Positions 9,826 to 20,010 of a stretch of DNA of 64,000 nucleotides are shown one piece after another. Each line of letters starts with the position of its first letter. The stretch's first letter is position 1. The DNA is taken from contig CM076960.1 of the NCBI GenBank assembly GCA_039566865.1, positions 7,764,501 through 7,828,500 on the forward strand, given 5' to 3'. This DNA comes from Aurelia coerulea (lineage: Eukaryota; Cnidaria; Scyphozoa; Semaeostomeae; Ulmaridae). Position numbers and translations under genes: made by a program. The notes beneath the pieces were generated by a model that was given only the letters and a program-made list of their open reading frames with translations, did no database searches and was not told where the DNA came from.

Positions 9826-12735
9826 ATGGAAGGTTCGCCAGCTGGTCTGAGGCTGGGATTTCGAAAGGGCATGGTGATAGCATCACTAAATGTAAATAGT
9901 CTGCCCGCCCATCACGAGGAAATTAAAATTCTTCTTCATGAAAAAGGGATCCATTTGCTTGCCCTCAATGAAACAAAAGTAGACCCAGACTACCCACGGG
10001 AACTTTTAGATATCGAAGGGTATCGCTTTGATGGGCTTGACCGCAACCGCCACGGAGGTGGAGTAGGATTCTATATACAAGATAATTTTGTAGTTAACCC
10101 TCGTGAAGATATTCCTCTTTCTAGTTTGGAGTTAAGGTGTGTTGAGGTGAAGCCTATCCGAGCCAAACCCTTCTTTGTAGTTACTTGGTATCGGCCACCC
10201 TCGGACCCTGTGGACTCGTTTGATAAATTAGAAGCAGTTTTTAGATTCCTCGAGTCTGAGGGCAAGGAGATTATCCTATTGGGAGACACCAACTGTGATG
10301 TTGCTCCTGCTAGTGACGTCTCTTTGTCCTCAGACTTGCCTAATAATACTAAACGCATCCTTGAGTTTTACAACTCGTTTGGCCTGAAGCAGCTTATATC
10401 CGAGCCTACTCGTGAGACGACGGATACCTCAACTATAATAGATCACATCGCCGTCAGTAACCCCTCGAATGTGGTAGAATCCGGTGTAATTAAATGTTCT
10501 ATTAGTGATCACAATTTGGTATATGTGACGCGAAAATTTCGAGGTTCCGTCAAAGCTAAACACAAGAAGATCAGATCGAGGCAAATGAAAAATTTTGACA
10601 AGGATCTTTTTCTCCAAGACCTTGCGTCGTACGACTGGCTAAGTGTAGTGAATAATGCTGATAGTGTTGACGATGCAGTCAATAAATGGTCTGAACTGGT
10701 TTCTCTCGTAATCGAAAAGCATGCGCCAATCAGAGAACGAAGGGTAACGGAACGCTTTTCTCCTTGGATTACTCCATCCCTGAAACAGCTCTTCAGAACG
10801 AGAGATAAACTTAAGGTTAAGGCAGTAAAAATGAAATCTGAGATACTAATGAGCGCATACAAGCAAGTCCGTTGTAAAGCTAACAATTTGAATCGCAGAA
10901 TGAAAAGGGAATATTTTTCCAATAAGCTAGAATCCTGTGAGGGGGACATAAAGGAAACTTGGAAAACTGTTAATCAGCTGATAAATAAGAGGTCTAAAAC
11001 CACTAACATCCTCTCTATTAAAGAGGACGAGAAAGTGATTTCAAATCCGGAAGATATAGCGGAAACCATGAATCACTTTTTTTGCAACATTGGAAAAGAT
11101 CTCAGTGACAAGATACCGGCTACAAAAAATCCTCTTCTTAATGGAGATTTTGGTGATAAAATTGTTTCATCTTCGTTTTCGTTCTCCCCCCTCGACAAGG
11201 CGAAAGTTTTCAAAGCTTTTTCGAAAATCAAAACATCCAATGGGTTTGGTACTGATATGATCTCCAGCTTTTTCTTAAAAACTGGCATTGAAATTTTGGT
11301 GCCCTCCCTTGTACTGCTGTTCAACTGGTCCCTGTCTGTTGGACGCTTTCCTGACAAATGGAAGACTGCACGAGTTGCGCCTATCTTCAAACAAGGGTCC
11401 ACTGATAATAAGTCTAATTATAGACCGATTTCAGTACTCCCCGTCGTTTCACGTCTGTTTGAAAAATTAGTCTTTGACCAGTTGTATTCCTATTTTAACG
11501 ACAACAAACTAATATTTTCGGATCAGTCAGGTTTTCGATCACTCTATTCAACCCTTACGAGTCTGCTCAGGTGCACGAATGATTGGTACCTTAATATCGA
11601 TAAGGGTTTATATACGGCAGCTGTCTATATTGATCTCAAGAAAGCCTTCGACACAGTAGATCACGAGATTCTATTGAGTAAACTCAAATTCTATGGTGTT
11701 AAAGGGAAGGAATTTAAATGGTTTCATTCCTACCTTGCCGACAGGAGGCAATTTTGTAGGGTTAACGGACAAATATCTAGTACCGAGCCTATAAATTGCG
11801 GAGTTCCTCAGGGATCCTGTCTTGGGCCCCTCCTCTTTTTGGTCTACATTAATGATTTACCAAAATGCTTGAAGCATTCCCATGTATCTATGTATGCCGA
11901 TGATACTAGTATCTATTTTGCATCTAATTCCGTTTCTGAGATCAATGACGCTATTAACGCTGATTTAGCTGCTTTGAAATTGTGGCTACAAGGAAACAAG
12001 CTATCATTAAATGTTGCAAAAACTGAAGGCATGATTATCGGACTCCCAGGTAAACTGAAAAAACTTACTTCACCTGGCTCAGCTAAACCACAGTTTAAAA
12101 TCGGGGAGGACGATATTAAAATGGCTGAATATACTAAATACCTAGGAGTTCAAGTAGATCAGCAATTAAAATGGTCTTCCCAATTGGCCTCATTGACAAG
12201 TAAGATTTCTAGAGGTATTGGCATATTAAGATACTCTAAAAGGTACGTGCCTGCATCCACTGTTAAACAGATGTACAAAAGCCTCGTGGAACCTTACTTT
12301 AGATATTGCTGCCCTGTTTGGGGGAATGTTGGTGAGACCTCTCTTAATAAACTCCAAAAGCTACAAAATCGTGCTGCCAGAATAGTTACCGGCAGTCGAT
12401 ACGACCAGTCAGCCTTGCCACTCTTTCGTGCCCTAGGATGGCCCACGGTTAGGGAATTGATTGATCTTGAAACACTAAAAATGGTTTTCAAGTCCCTAAA
12501 CGGTGATGCGCCGTCCTATATGAGCGACATGTTCAATAGAGTGAACGAAACAACCTCTCGCGTACTGAGGAATTCTAATATAAACCTTAGGACTCCAATG
12601 TTAAGAACATCAGCTGGTCAGAGATGTTTTTCATTCAGAGGGGCCAGTCTCTGGAATGGGTTGAATGATGAATTAAAAGGAGCACCTACTCTAAAGAAAT
12701 TCCGGGAAGGGTTGATGAAATCCCACAAAGCATAA
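9826..12735 (+). CDS. LINE ORF2: APE endonuclease and reverse transcriptase
   Basis: The frame is open from 9730; I chose ATG 9826 (a TTG at 9805 is an unlikely start). Numbered from 9805 (976 residues). Endonuclease, about 23-240: SLNVNS, LNETKVD (Glu56), RHGGGVGFY, WYRPPSDP, GDTNCD (Asp161, Asn163), IDHIAV, SDHNLVY (Asp235, His236). A basic linker follows. Reverse transcriptase, about 475-790: NYRPIS, YIDLKKAFDTVDH (Asp610), GVPQGSCLGP, YADD (697-700), KYLGVQVD. The C-terminal region has YCCPVWG and LQNRAARI, usual for CR1/L2/Jockey relatives, with no RNase H. It nicks target DNA and primes reverse transcription there. No internal stop or frameshift and all catalytic residues are present, so the enzyme looks functional. 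Confidence 0.95.
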   Translation: MEGSPAGLRLGFRKGMVIASLNVNSLPAHHEEIKILLHEKGIHLLALNETKVDPDYPRELLDIEGYRFDGLDRNRHGGGVGFYIQDNFVVNPREDIPLSSLELRCVEVKPIRAKPFFVVTWYRPPSDPVDSFDKLEAVFRFLESEGKEIILLGDTNCDVAPASDVSLSSDLPNNTKRILEFYNSFGLKQLISEPTRETTDTSTIIDHIAVSNPSNVVESGVIKCSISDHNLVYVTRKFRGSVKAKHKKIRSRQMKNFDKDLFLQDLASYDWLSVVNNADSVDDAVNKWSELVSLVIEKHAPIRERRVTERFSPWITPSLKQLFRTRDKLKVKAVKMKSEILMSAYKQVRCKANNLNRRMKREYFSNKLESCEGDIKETWKTVNQLINKRSKTTNILSIKEDEKVISNPEDIAETMNHFFCNIGKDLSDKIPATKNPLLNGDFGDKIVSSSFSFSPLDKAKVFKAFSKIKTSNGFGTDMISSFFLKTGIEILVPSLVLLFNWSLSVGRFPDKWKTARVAPIFKQGSTDNKSNYRPISVLPVVSRLFEKLVFDQLYSYFNDNKLIFSDQSGFRSLYSTLTSLLRCTNDWYLNIDKGLYTAAVYIDLKKAFDTVDHEILLSKLKFYGVKGKEFKWFHSYLADRRQFCRVNGQISSTEPINCGVPQGSCLGPLLFLVYINDLPKCLKHSHVSMYADDTSIYFASNSVSEINDAINADLAALKLWLQGNKLSLNVAKTEGMIIGLPGKLKKLTSPGSAKPQFKIGEDDIKMAEYTKYLGVQVDQQLKWSSQLASLTSKISRGIGILRYSKRYVPASTVKQMYKSLVEPYFRYCCPVWGNVGETSLNKLQKLQNRAARIVTGSRYDQSALPLFRALGWPTVRELIDLETLKMVFKSLNGDAPSYMSDMFNRVNETTSRVLRNSNINLRTPMLRTSAGQRCFSFRGASLWNGLNDELKGAPTLKKFREGLMKSHKA

Positions 12736-12833
12736 GTTGAGATGCTTTATGCAATGAACTCTTTCATTTTACTTTTATTGATATTATTTTAATCAGAAAT
12801 TGTAATCTTAGTTTAGTTTTAGTATTTTTATTG

Positions 12834-12880
12834 CATGGCCCCCTGTAAATCAGTTTTTCTCTAACTGAGGGGCTACCATG
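12834..12880 (+). promoter_or_regulatory. LINE 3' UTR hairpin
   Basis: CATGG pairs with CCATG, CCCC with GGGG and TCAGTT with AACTGA, with small bulges and a loop TTTCTCT. In LINEs of this type a conserved 3' stem-loop is commonly the template feature recognised by the reverse transcriptase; that role is inferred here. Confidence 0.7.
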
Positions 12881-12890
12881 CCTAAAAAAT

Positions 12891-12913
12891 TGAAAATGAA
12901 AATGAAATGAAAA
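12891..12913 (+). repeat. LINE 3' tail, TGAAAA repeats
   Basis: TGAAAA-TGAAAA-TGAAA-TGAAAA, after which S sequence resumes with CAGTGAGTGTGCAC. It is a short tandem tail rather than poly(A), as in L2-like elements. Confidence 0.8.
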
Positions 12914-13161
12914 CAGTGAGTGTGCACATCATGCTTTCTCTATCATCTAAAGCTTAGCTAAGTTAACTTTCAGAAAATGTGAGAAAAAGAGCCAAACAAG
13001 GGCCTAAATTTCTTAATTGAGGCAGCCTGGTTTTGAAAAAATATTCAGTAGTTTTGTCCAAGATTTTCTGAAAGCTAGAAATACTTTGTAAACCACGATA
13101 GTTCTTCAGGAAAATGTTTGGCTTCCTCTTCAGGTGGGGTATTTTGTATTTTTCATTTGGA
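12914..13161. repeat. S module of unit 2, part right of the LINE
   Basis: 248 bp resuming at CAGTGAGTG, equivalent to 7682-7929 of unit 1. Together with 8141-8558 this gives 666 bp against about 850, confirming the target-site deletion. Confidence 0.85.
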
Positions 13162-13371
13162 CAATCATGGACAAAATAGTTTGAGACAAATTCAAACTTT
13201 AAGATCTGACTATTGAAGATCCCCCCTCCCCCTTATTCAATGTTGGTGACGTGTCGAGGGAGGTTCTCCGATTTTTCAACATTGATTGTGGGGGGAACGG
13301 GGGGAGAGGATGCTGAAAAGTTCAACATATCAGAGAAAGTTAATTTGTCTCATAATTTATGTCCATGATTG
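13162..13371. mobile_element. E module 3
   Basis: 210-bp copy with intact ends. The C run has six rather than seven cytosines, which breaks the 106-codon frame seen in other units. Confidence 0.8.
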
Positions 13372-15189
13372 TCTGAAAAATGTTCATACTTCGCCAAATG
13401 TCAAAAGAACTTAAGCAAAATTTTTGCCCTGCTCGCAGTGCAGGTTTTATTCGTACCATATTATCAATATGAATGGCAATGCTCAGTACTTATTTCCGAG
13501 ATGACAACAACAACAACAACAACAAAAACAATAACATGGTAGATTATCTCTGTTAACATGAGATAAGAATTAAGCACGAGTCCTTTATCTTGCATCATAT
13601 AAGATTGCGCTCATCAAATTAAATGAAGAACTCCTTTGGTAACATGCTAACATGTTACCATACATGATACCCACATGTTACTACAGTTTTCTATGCTTCA
13701 ATTTGTGATATCGACATGTTACTACATGTTACCATCATTTGTAAAAAAAGAGACATATACCGGGTGTCCCAAAAAAAAGGTAACAGATTTGATTGGGGCT
13801 AGCGAAGAGAATTTAAGTCGAATCAATCCCTGATAAGTTTTGAATTACTCTTAGATAGTTAACTTGAAGATTGATGCCTTATTTGTTGATATTGGTGCAT
13901 CACGAGTTGAGATATTAATCTTAAAAGTCCAATTTTGCCTTGTACTCCAAACCAGAGCTTTTGGGGTTTGGCCTAAGCTGTTAACTCGCTGTGTTGTGGA
14001 ATCTCCTCAATCATAGCCAAGTACAAACAAGAAACCTCGTGCTTAGAAACACATTTTAGTGGAAATCTGACTCTGAACTTTACAATCAGATTAAAGAATT
14101 TAGCCCCGAAGAGACCAGTTTCTTGATTCTACAAAAACTTCAAATTACACCTGCTTGAGAAAAGTTATTCATCAGTGAAATAAGTCCCGTAGGTTTTAAC
14201 ACATAAACTATCTTGCAATCTTCATTGCTTGAATGAAACTTTTTTTGCATCATCTCTCACGAAATTATTACGAAACAAGCAATCGTATATGCCCAAGGGA
14301 ACATAAAAAATGCTCATTCGTGCTTTGCTTGGTGTACTTTTGTAAATGCATTTTGACTGGAGAAAAATATTCCTTGGTGACTGTATTCATTAATTTGTTT
14401 GTTAGTTTTCAGTTTTTTACATTCTTTTCAAACAGGTACCCCAAGGACAGATCCTTGATCAAAAACGTCTTTGACTTAGGAGATTCCCCTAACAAGCGCG
14501 TTATCAGTTTAGGCCAAAACCCAAAACCTCTGGTTTGCAGATAGACGCAAATTTTGGCTTTCGATATTAATATTTCAACTCTTGATGCACCAATATCGAC
14601 AAACGAGGTATTAATCTTCAAGTTAACTATCGAAGAGTACTTCAAAACGTATTTGGGATCAATTCGACTTATACTCTCATCGATATTCCCCATCAAATCT
14701 GTTACCTTTTTTTTGGGACACCCGGTATATTTTTATAAATGATGGTAACATGTGGTAACATGTTGGGAAAGAGCTATTTGTGGTACCTTTACACAAACTG
14801 AAATGGTATCATGTGTGGTATCATGTGGTAACATGTGGTAATATGTGCTAACATATGCTTAATGCATAACTCTATACGGTGTGTAATGCAAAATGTGTTC
14901 TATCAAATGTTCCACCATGGTTCCACGACCTGAACGTTGATCAGTGAGTGTGCACATCATGCTTTCTCTATCATCTAAAGCTTAGCTAAGTTAACTTTCA
15001 GAAAATGTGAGAAAAAGAGCCAAACAAGGGCCTAAATTTCTTAATTGAGGCAGCCTGGTTTTGAAAAAATATTCAGTAGTTTTGTCCAAGATTTTCTGAA
15101 AGCTAGAAATACTTTGTAAACCACGATAGTTCTTCAGGAAAATGTTTGGCTTCCTCTTCAGGTGGGGTATTTTGTATTTTTCATTTGGA
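13372..15189. repeat. S module of unit 3, interrupted by a TA element
   Basis: S sequence at 13372-13759 and 14726-15189, split by the inverted-repeat element at 13760-14725. With that element and one TA removed the module is of normal length. Confidence 0.85.
13760..14725. mobile_element. 966-bp TA-flanked element with long inverted repeats
   Basis: Begins CCGGGTGTCCCAAAA and ends with its complement, flanked by TA at 13758-13759 and 14726-14727; other units have the uninterrupted TATATATA at this point. The inverted repeats extend inward about 260 bp per arm (13760 to ~14020, ~14468 to 14725) with many mismatches, leaving a ~450-bp centre. The TA duplication and terminal motif fit a non-autonomous Tc1/mariner-type MITE (family inference). 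Frames at 14233-14544 (+) and 14409-14696 (-) match no transposase I recognise; part of them is arm sequence. I see no DDE/D motif. Confidence 0.85.
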
Positions 15190-15399
15190 CAATCATGGAC
15201 AAAATAGTTTGAGACAAATTCAAACTTTAAGATCTGACTATTGAAGATCCCCCCTTCCCCTTATTCAATGTTGGTAACGTGTCGAGGGAGGTTCTCCGAT
15301 TTTTCAACATTGATTGTGGGGGGAACGGGGGGAGAGGATGCTGAAAAGTTCAACATATCAGAGAAAGTTAATTTGTCTCATAATTTATGTCCATGATTG
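15190..15399. mobile_element. E module 4
   Basis: 210-bp copy; the C run is changed to CCCCCCTTCCCC and GTGACG to GTAACG. TIR ends are intact. Confidence 0.8.
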
Positions 15400-16249
15400 T
15401 CTGAAAAATGTTCATACTTCGCCAAATGTCAAAAGAACTTAAGCAAAATTTTTGCCCTGCTCGCAGTGCAGGTTTTATTCGTACCATATTATCAATATGA
15501 ATGGCAATGCTCAGTACTTATTTCCGAGATGACAACAACAACAACAACAACAAAAACAATAACATGGTAGATTATCTCTGTTAAGATGAGATAAGAATTA
15601 AGCACGAGTCCTTTATCTTGCATCATATAAGATTGCGCTCATCAAATTAAATGAAGAACTCCTTTGGTAACATGCTAACATGTTACCATACATGATACCC
15701 ACATGTTACTACAGTTTTCTATGCTTCAATTTGTGATATCGACATGTTACTACATGTTACCATCATTTGTAAAAAAAGAGACATATATATTTTTATAAAT
15801 GATGGTAACATGTGGTAACATGTTGGGAAAGAGCTATTTGTGGTACTTTTACACAAACTGAAATGGTATCATGTGTGGTATCATGTGGTAACATGTGGTA
15901 ACATGTGCTAACATATGCTTAATGCATAACTCTATACGGTGTGTAATGCAAAATGTGTTCTATCAAATGTTCCACCATGGTTCCACGACCTGAACGTTGA
16001 TCAGTGAGTGTGCACATCATGCTTTCTCTATCATCTAAAGCTTAGCTAAGTTAACTTTCAGAAAATGTGAGAAAAAGAGCCAAACAAGGGCCTAAATTTC
16101 TTAATTGAGGCAGCCTGGTTTTGAAAAAATATTCAGTAGTTTTGTCCAAGATTTTCTGAAAGCTAGAAATACTTTGTAAACCACGATAGTTCTTCAGGAA
16201 AATGTTTGGCTTCCTCTTCAGGTGGGGTATTTTGTATTTTTCATTTGGA
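15400..16249. repeat. S module of unit 4
   Basis: Uninterrupted S with palindrome and CAA tract. It shares TTAAGATGAG with unit 5 only, marking units 4 and 5 as the most recent duplicates in the block. Confidence 0.85.
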
Positions 16250-16459
16250 CAATCATGGACAAAATAGTTTGAGACAAATTCAAACTTTAAGATCTGACTA
16301 TTGAAGATCCCCCCCTCCCCCTTATTCAATGTTGGTGACGTGTCGAGGGAGGTTCTCCGATTTTTCAACATTGATTGTGGGGGGAACGGGGGGAGAGGAT
16401 GCTGAAAAGTTCAACATATCAGAGAAAGTTAATTTGTCTCATAATTTATGTCCTGATTG
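16250..16459. mobile_element. E module 5
   Basis: 210-bp copy with a one-base deletion in the right TIR (TGTCCTGATTG), so that end is imperfect. Confidence 0.8.
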
Positions 16460-17309
16460 TCTGAAAAATGTTCATACTTCGCCAAATGTCTAAAGAACTT
16501 AAGCAAAATTTTTGCCCTGCTAGCAGTGCAGGTTTTATTCGTACCATATTATCAATATGAATGGCAATGCTCAGTACTTATTTCCGAGATGACAACAACA
16601 ACAACAACAACAAAAACAATAACATGGTAGATTATCTCTGTTAAGATGAGATAAGAATTAAGCACGAGTCCTTTATCTTGCATCATATAAGATTGCGCTC
16701 ATCAAATTAAATGAAGAACTCCTTTGGTAACATGCTAACATGTTACCATACATGATACCCACATGTTACTACAGTTTTCTATGCTTCAATTCGTGATATC
16801 GACATGTTACTACATGTTACCATCATTTGTAAAAAAAGAGACATATATATTTTTATAAATGATGGTAACATGTGGTAACATGTTGGGAAAGAGCTATTTG
16901 TGGTACTTTTACACAAACTGAAATGGTATCATGTGTGGTATCATGTGGTAACATGTGGTAACATGTGCTAACATATGCTTAATGCATAACTCTATACGGT
17001 GTGTAATGCAAAATGTGTTCTATCAAATGTTCCACCATGGTTCCACGACCTGAACGTTGATCAGTGAGTGTGCACATCATGCTTTCTCTATCATCTAAAG
17101 CTTAGCTAAGTTAACTTTCAGAAAATGTGAGAAAAAGAGCCAAACAAGGCCCTAAATTTCTTAATTGAGGCAGCCTGGTTTTGAAAAAATATTCAGTAGT
17201 TTTGTCCAAGATTTTCTGAAAGCTAGAAATACTTTGTAAACCACGATAGTTCTTCAGGAAAATGTTTGGCTTCCTCTTCAGGTGGGGTATTTTGTATTTT
17301 TCATTTGGA
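16460..17309. repeat. S module of unit 5
   Basis: Uninterrupted S; small private changes such as TCTAAAGAAC and GCTAGCAGTG near its start. Confidence 0.85.
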
Positions 17310-17520
17310 CAATCATGGACAAAATAGTTTGAGACAAATTCAAACTTTAAGATCTGACTATTGAAGATCCCCCCCTCCCCCTTATTCAATGTTGGTGACG
17401 TGTCGAGGGAGGTTCTCCGATTTTTCAACATTGATTGTGGGGGGAATGGGGGGAGAGGATGCTGAAAAGTTCAAAATATCAGAGAAAGTTAATTTGTCTC
17501 ATAATTTATGTCCATTATTG
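17310..17520. mobile_element. E module 6 (right edge of the block)
   Basis: 211 bp ending TGTCCATTATTG (one mismatch to the usual TIR), immediately followed by TA and satellite sequence. Private changes (GGAATGGGG, CAAAATATC) fall in its right half. Its right end together with the left end of E1 are the TIRs of the whole 10.65-kb insert. Confidence 0.8.
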
Positions 17521-17522
17521 TA
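17521..17522. other. TA target-site duplication, right
   Basis: TA followed by AAATGACACTAAAG; pairs with TA at 6869-6870. Joining the two flanks across one TA reproduces the monomer present at 19757-20010. Confidence 0.85.
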
Positions 17523-19512
17523 AAATGACACTAAAGAAAAAACTGAAGTCTATAGTAATTTTTACAAGAATGGTTGCTGCAGCACTAATATAGTGCTATA
17601 AAAAAGTTACTGGCAGAACTAAAGTTTTAAAGAACGATGAGTGCAATACTCTTTATCATATAAATTGTAGCTATTAAAGTACATTAATCTACAATTTTTG
17701 TTTTTATATTTTTTTTTTCTTTAAGAAAATAAACATTTAATTAATCGATGTTTGTTTATGCAGTAAAGCTAAAATGAGACTAAAGAAAAAACTAATGTCT
17801 ATATTAATGTTTCCAAGGATAATTGCTGCAGCACTAATATAGTGCTATAAAAGAAGTTACTGGCAGAACTATAGTTTTATGGGACAATGAGTGCAATACT
17901 CTTAATAATATGAATTGCAGCTACTAAAGTACTTTAATCCACAATTTTTGTGTTTATATTTTGTTTTCTTTAAGAAAATAAACATTTAATTAATCGATGT
18001 TTGTTTATGCAGTGAAGCTAAAATGAGACTAAAGAAAAAACTAATGTCTATAGTAATGTTTCGATAAATAGTTGCTACAGTACTAATATAGTACTATAAA
18101 AGAAGTTACTGGCAGAACTATAGTTTTAAAGGACGATGAGTGCAATACTCTTAATAATATGAATTGTAGCTACTAAAGTACGTTAATCCACACTTTTTGT
18201 GTTTATATTTTGTTTTCTTTGAGAAAATAAACATTTAATTAATCGATGTTTGTTTATGCAGTAAAGCTAAAATTAAAGCTAGAATGAGACTAAAGAAAAT
18301 ACCAATGTCTATAGTAATGTATCCGAGAATGGTTGCTGCAGCACTAATATACTGCTATAAAAGAAGCTACTGGCAGAACTATAGTTTAAATGCACGATGT
18401 GTACAATACCCTTTATAATAAAAATTGTGGCTACTAAAGTACGTTAAACAACACTTTTTTTGAATATGTTTTGTTTTCTTTGAGAAAAAAAATATTTAAT
18501 TGATCGATGTTTGTTTATGCCGTAAAGCTAAAATGAGACTAAAGAAAAAACTAAAGTCTATAGTAATTTTTACAAGAATGGTTGATGCAGCACTAATATA
18601 GTGCTATAAAAAAAGTTACTGGCAGAACTAAAGTTTTATAGAACGATGAGTGCAAAACTCTTTATAATATAAATTGTAGCTATTAAAGTACGTTAATCCA
18701 CAATTTTTGTGTTTATATTTTGTTTTTTTTTTTTGAGAAAATAAACATATGCTTAATCGATGTTTGTTTGTGCAGTAAAGCTAAAATGAGACTAAAGAAA
18801 AAACTAATGTCTATATTAATGATTCCAAGAATGGTTGCTGCAGCACTAATATAGTACTATAAAAGAAGTTACGGGCAGAACTATAGTTTTAAAGGACGAT
18901 GAGTGCAATACTCTTAATAATATGAATTGTAGCTACTTAAGTACGTTAATCCACACTTTTTGTGTTTATATTTTGTTTTCTTTGAGAAAATAAACATTTA
19001 ATTAATCGATGTTTGTTTAGGCAGTAAAGCTAAAATTAAAGCTAAAGCCAAAGAAAATACCAATGTCTATAGTAATGTATCCGAGAATGATTGCTGCAGC
19101 ACTAATATACTGCTATAAAAGAAGCTACTGGCAGAACTATAGTTTAAATGCACGATGTGTACAATACCCTTTATAATAAAAATTGTGGCTACTAAAGTAC
19201 GTTAAACAACACTTTTTGTGATTATATTTTGTTTTCTTTGAGAAAGTAAATATTTAATTGATCGATGTTTGTTTATGCCTTAAAGCTAAAATGAGACTAA
19301 AGAAAAAACTAAAGTCTATAGTAATTTTTACAAGAATGGTTGATGCAGCACTAATATAGTGCTATAAAAAAAGTTACTGGCAGAACTAAAGTTTTATAGA
19401 ACGATGAGTGCAAAACTCTTTATAATATAAATTGTAGCTATTTAAGTACGTTAATCCACAATTTTTGTGTTTACATTTTGTTTTTTTGTTTGAGAAAATA
19501 AACATTTAATTA

Positions 19513-20010
19513 ATCGATGTTTGCTTATGCAGTAAAGCTAAAATGAGACTAAAGAAAAAACTAATGTCTATAGTAATATTTCGAAAAATAGTTGCTGCAG
19601 TACTAATATAGTGTCATAAAAGATGTTACTTGCAGAACTAAAGTTTTAAAGGACGATGAGTTCAATACTCTTTATAATATAAATTGTAGCTATTAAAGTA
19701 CGTTAATCAACACTTTTTGTGTTTATATTTTGTTTTCTTTGAGAAAATAAACATTTAATTGATCGATGTTTGTTTATGCAGTAAAGCTAAAATGACACTA
19801 AAGAAAAAACTAAAGTCTATAGTAATTTTTACAAGAATGGTTGCTGCAGCACTAATATAGTGCTATAAAAAAGTTACTGGCAGAACTAAAGTTTTAAAGA
19901 ACGATGAATGCAATACTCTTTATCATATAAATTGTAGCTATTAAAGTACATTAATCTACAATTTTTGTGTTTATATTTTGTTTTCTTTAAGAAAATAAAC
20001 ATTTAATTAA
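19513..20010. other. Paralogous empty site for the 1060-bp block
   Basis: The sequence left of 19788 matches the left flank at 6595-6870 including rare variants (TTTGCTTATG, GTTACTTGCAG). The sequence right of it matches the right flank from 17521 including TATCATATAAA and ACATTAATCTAC. At the join there is one TA (19788-19789) and no insert. The right flank and this copy are 2267 bp apart, about nine monomers, so the target lay in a tandemly duplicated segment before insertion. Confidence 0.85.

Larger units (their letters stand above)
8559..12913 (+). mobile_element. LINE retrotransposon, CR1/L2 type, 5'-truncated
   Basis: 4355-bp insertion in S of unit 2. It carries ORF1 with a coiled coil and an SGNH hydrolase domain, ORF2 with an APE-type endonuclease and a reverse transcriptase, a short 3' UTR with a strong hairpin, and a TGAAAA-type tail at 12891-12913. 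This layout is typical of the CR1/L2 superclade; the tail favours L2-like. ORF1 is open from the first base without an ATG, so the 5' end is probably truncated. There is no target-site duplication; instead 184 bp of target are missing. Both long frames are intact apart from one in-frame TGA, so the insertion is probably young. It is absent from all other units in the window. Confidence 0.92.
6871..17520. repeat. 1060-bp macrosatellite array of E and S modules
   Basis: Tandem units start with CAATCATGGACA at 6871, 7930, 13162, 15190, 16250 and 17310. After removing the LINE and the inverted-repeat element, spacing is 1057-1060 bp. Each unit is E (~210 bp, palindromic) plus S (~849 bp). The order is E-S-E-S-E-S-E-S-E-S-E, so both outer edges are E edges, and the whole block is flanked by TA. 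Neighbouring units share variants: CTTAGCC in units 1-2 against CTTCGCC in units 3-5, and TTAAGATGAG only in units 4-5. This is the pattern of local homogenisation by unequal exchange. No coding gene belongs to the unit itself. Confidence 0.9.

Noticed and set aside
14233..14742. Three overlapping frames of 62-103 codons in the 966-bp element
   Set aside because: Both strands are open over the same AT-rich arm sequence and I see no DDE/D or DNA-binding motif; probably chance.
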